This document shows positions 62,620-64,000 of a stretch of 64,000 bases of DNA, in pieces (the first letter of the stretch is position 1; the number at the start of each line of letters is the position of its first letter). Below the pieces are notes generated by a model that had not been told where the DNA came from, made no database searches, and worked only from the letters and a program-made list of their open reading frames with translations. The stretch comes from Holacanthus passer (lineage: Eukaryota; Chordata; Actinopteri; Pomacanthidae): positions 930,001-994,000 of the forward strand of contig JAFREQ010000027.1 in NCBI GenBank assembly GCA_025331565.1, written 5' to 3'. The position numbers and the translations under genes are program-made.

Positions 62620-63327
62620 AACTGTGTGAAGCTTGACAGCCAAGAATCTGGGTATTACTCTTGATCCTACCCTCTCTTTTGATCAGCACATTAAAGAAAT
62701 CACCAAGATCGCCTTTTTCCACTTACGCAACATAGCTAAAATTAGGTCTTTTCTGTCCTTGAGTTTCTAATTCACGTTTTTGTCTGGCCTACTGCTAAAA
62801 GTCTTTAAATGGTTCAGAACTCTGCAGCTGGGATCTGAACTAAAACCAGAAAGTTTGACCATTTTAGCTTCGCTTCATTGGCTCCCAGTCCATGTCGGAT
62901 CGGACGTCAAGGTGCTTCTGATGACTTATGAAACTGTAAATGGTCTCAAGCCTTCTCATCTCTCTCATCTCATTAAACCTTATGTCCCGTCCGGGGCACT
63001 TCGCTCTCAGAATACAGGACTCGTGTCAGTCCCCAGAGTCAAAGAGAAGTCAGCTGCAAGACTTTTTCCTATTGTTCCTCCTTTCTCTGGAATAATCTCC
63101 CTGCAGACCTCAGACAGTCTGTTTAAGTCAAAGCTGAAAACTTTTGCTTTAACTTTCAGTAAGCTTTCATCCTTCGGGCCTCCTACATGTCACCACTTTA
63201 CTTCCTGCGGGTCTCAATGAATCGTTTAACATTAGTTGTTTAAATACATCTTGATCCTGCTGACAAGAATTCAACTAACAGACTTCAAACTTTTTGATAT
63301 TGGCCATCTGGATCATCATCATCCCAG

Positions 63328-63364
<37 letters not shown>

Positions 63365-63815
63365 GGCTGTTGGTCATTGATCATCATTGATCTGGATCTT
63401 CGTCCCCCGACAGATTCAGCCTGTCCTCTTCTCTCTCTCTCTCCTCCTTAGTCTGCATGTTATCATGTCTTTCTCTCCCTCTGTGTGTTTGTTTGCGTCT
63501 CCTCTCTGTGTGAACGTCCTCCTCTGTGTCGTCTTTCCAGGTCTCTGTGGTTTAGAGGAGGTGTTGTGGCTCAGATCCTGCTCAGTGGGCGACACCTGAA
63601 GCTGCTCACTTCTCCACCTGCATCCATCCTCTTCACTTATGTTTTACATTTTGTCATCATAACTGTCTTTGCTATGATTTTCTGTTGTGAATCTATGCCT
63701 CCCTTTTCTCTGTTAAAAAGGTTTTTTGGAGTTTGTTTGAATCGTAGGGTGTGTATGTTGTACAGATTGCAAAGATTATATTGGCTTGTACAAATCAAAT
63801 TGACTTGACAAATAC
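62620..63815 (+). mobile_element. L2-type LINE, ORF2 C-terminus plus 3' UTR
   Basis: Codons from about 62642 read AKNLGITLDPTLSFDQHIKE and AFFHLRNIAKI, a typical L2 ORF2 block, then meet a stop near 62768. The frame 62780-63220 continues with LASLHWLPV (about 62864-62890), LLMTYETVNGL, YVPSGALRSQ and SFKSKLKTFA-like text, all characteristic of the ORF2 C-terminus. The segment normally lying between these blocks is shortened. The 3' UTR holds a (TC)n run, then GGTCTCTGTGGTTTAGAGGA, AACTGTCTTTGCTATGATTT and a TACAAATCAAATTGACTTGA end, the usual tail of these fish LINEs. 5'-truncated and inactive. Confidence 0.85.
63329..63362 (+). repeat. (TC)n microsatellite in LINE 3' UTR
   Basis: About 17 pure TC units inside the LINE tail. 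Confidence 0.95.
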
Positions 63816-64000
63816 ACACATATTTCTTTATCACTGCTTTTGCCAACATTTGCTCTTTAACTGCTCGGTCGATGGAAGAAAAAATCCTCTGTCTTTGCGA
63901 GCGCTCACCGTGACGCTTCGGTTGCTTCGGTTACAGCTTGTCTCAGCCGAAGTGAGTCCTGTTACATTTACTAATTCAGAGAAGTAGACTTGACGCTGTG
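63816..64000. other. Non-coding end of window
   Basis: Short unique-looking sequence after the LINE tail, with an open frame that runs from inside the LINE and has no known domain. Confidence 0.5.

Noticed and set aside
1..64000. tRNA, rRNA or known miRNA genes
   Set aside because: I looked for GGTTCGAATCC-type T-arms and a set of well-known vertebrate miRNA seeds such as let-7, miR-9, miR-124 and miR-137, and saw none. A tRNAscan-SE and Rfam search would settle this.

Overview
The window looks like non-coding nuclear DNA from a teleost (ray-finned) fish. It is AT-rich and has many (CA/GT)n microsatellites. Both strands carry decayed copies of transposable elements typical of fish: L2-type, Tx1/L1-type and Rex3/RTE-type LINE pieces, several short non-autonomous DNA elements, and shared LINE/SINE 3' tails. 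I found no complete protein-coding gene, no tRNA or rRNA, no CRISPR array and no prokaryotic operon structure. Open frames are almost all under 130 codons, overlap on both strands and match nothing I know. Several of them rely on non-ATG starts. The window fits an intergenic gene desert or the inside of a very large intron; sequence alone does not say which.

Layout. 1-5000: a perfect hairpin, a decayed L2 LINE 3' end (1081-1925) and two minus-strand CTCF-like motifs. 5000-24000: scattered repeats, including a LINE-derived antisense repeat near 6.1 kb, a two-copy GGTTTAGG-type repeat (5.9 and 10.1 kb), a 40-bp near-palindrome (13443-13482), a Tx1-type reverse-transcriptase relic (15187-15600) and an L2 linker fragment (20.6 kb). 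23.6-25.7 kb: a long polypyrimidine tract, two CA microsatellites and an unassigned GC-rich patch. 26-36 kb: a perfect 20-bp hairpin, two long copies of a MITE-like family with GGAATAGTTC ends (32.0 and 35.1 kb), a TACTTAAGTA-type element and a diverged local duplication. 35.7-49.1 kb: mostly repeat-poor, with several stretches rich in homeodomain-like TAAT sites that look like candidate conserved regulatory elements, interrupted by a Rex3 3' end (45467-45749) and a second TACTTAAGTA-type copy. 49.5-57 kb: two long GT repeats and a 923-bp element with perfect 24-bp terminal inverted repeats (54330-55252) that encloses a broken hAT/BED-like transposase relic. 57-64 kb: candidate regulatory stretches and a nearly complete L2 LINE 3' part with its untranslated tail (62620-63815).

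The parts do not form a pathway. The most informative items are the inverted-repeat element at 54.3-55.3 kb, the four-copy MITE family, the three large hairpins or palindromes, the tandem pair of STAT-type sites at 11.3 kb, and the homeodomain-site clusters. Nothing here clearly amounts to a new biological system. Family assignments come from recall of fish repeat sequences and were not checked by a search.
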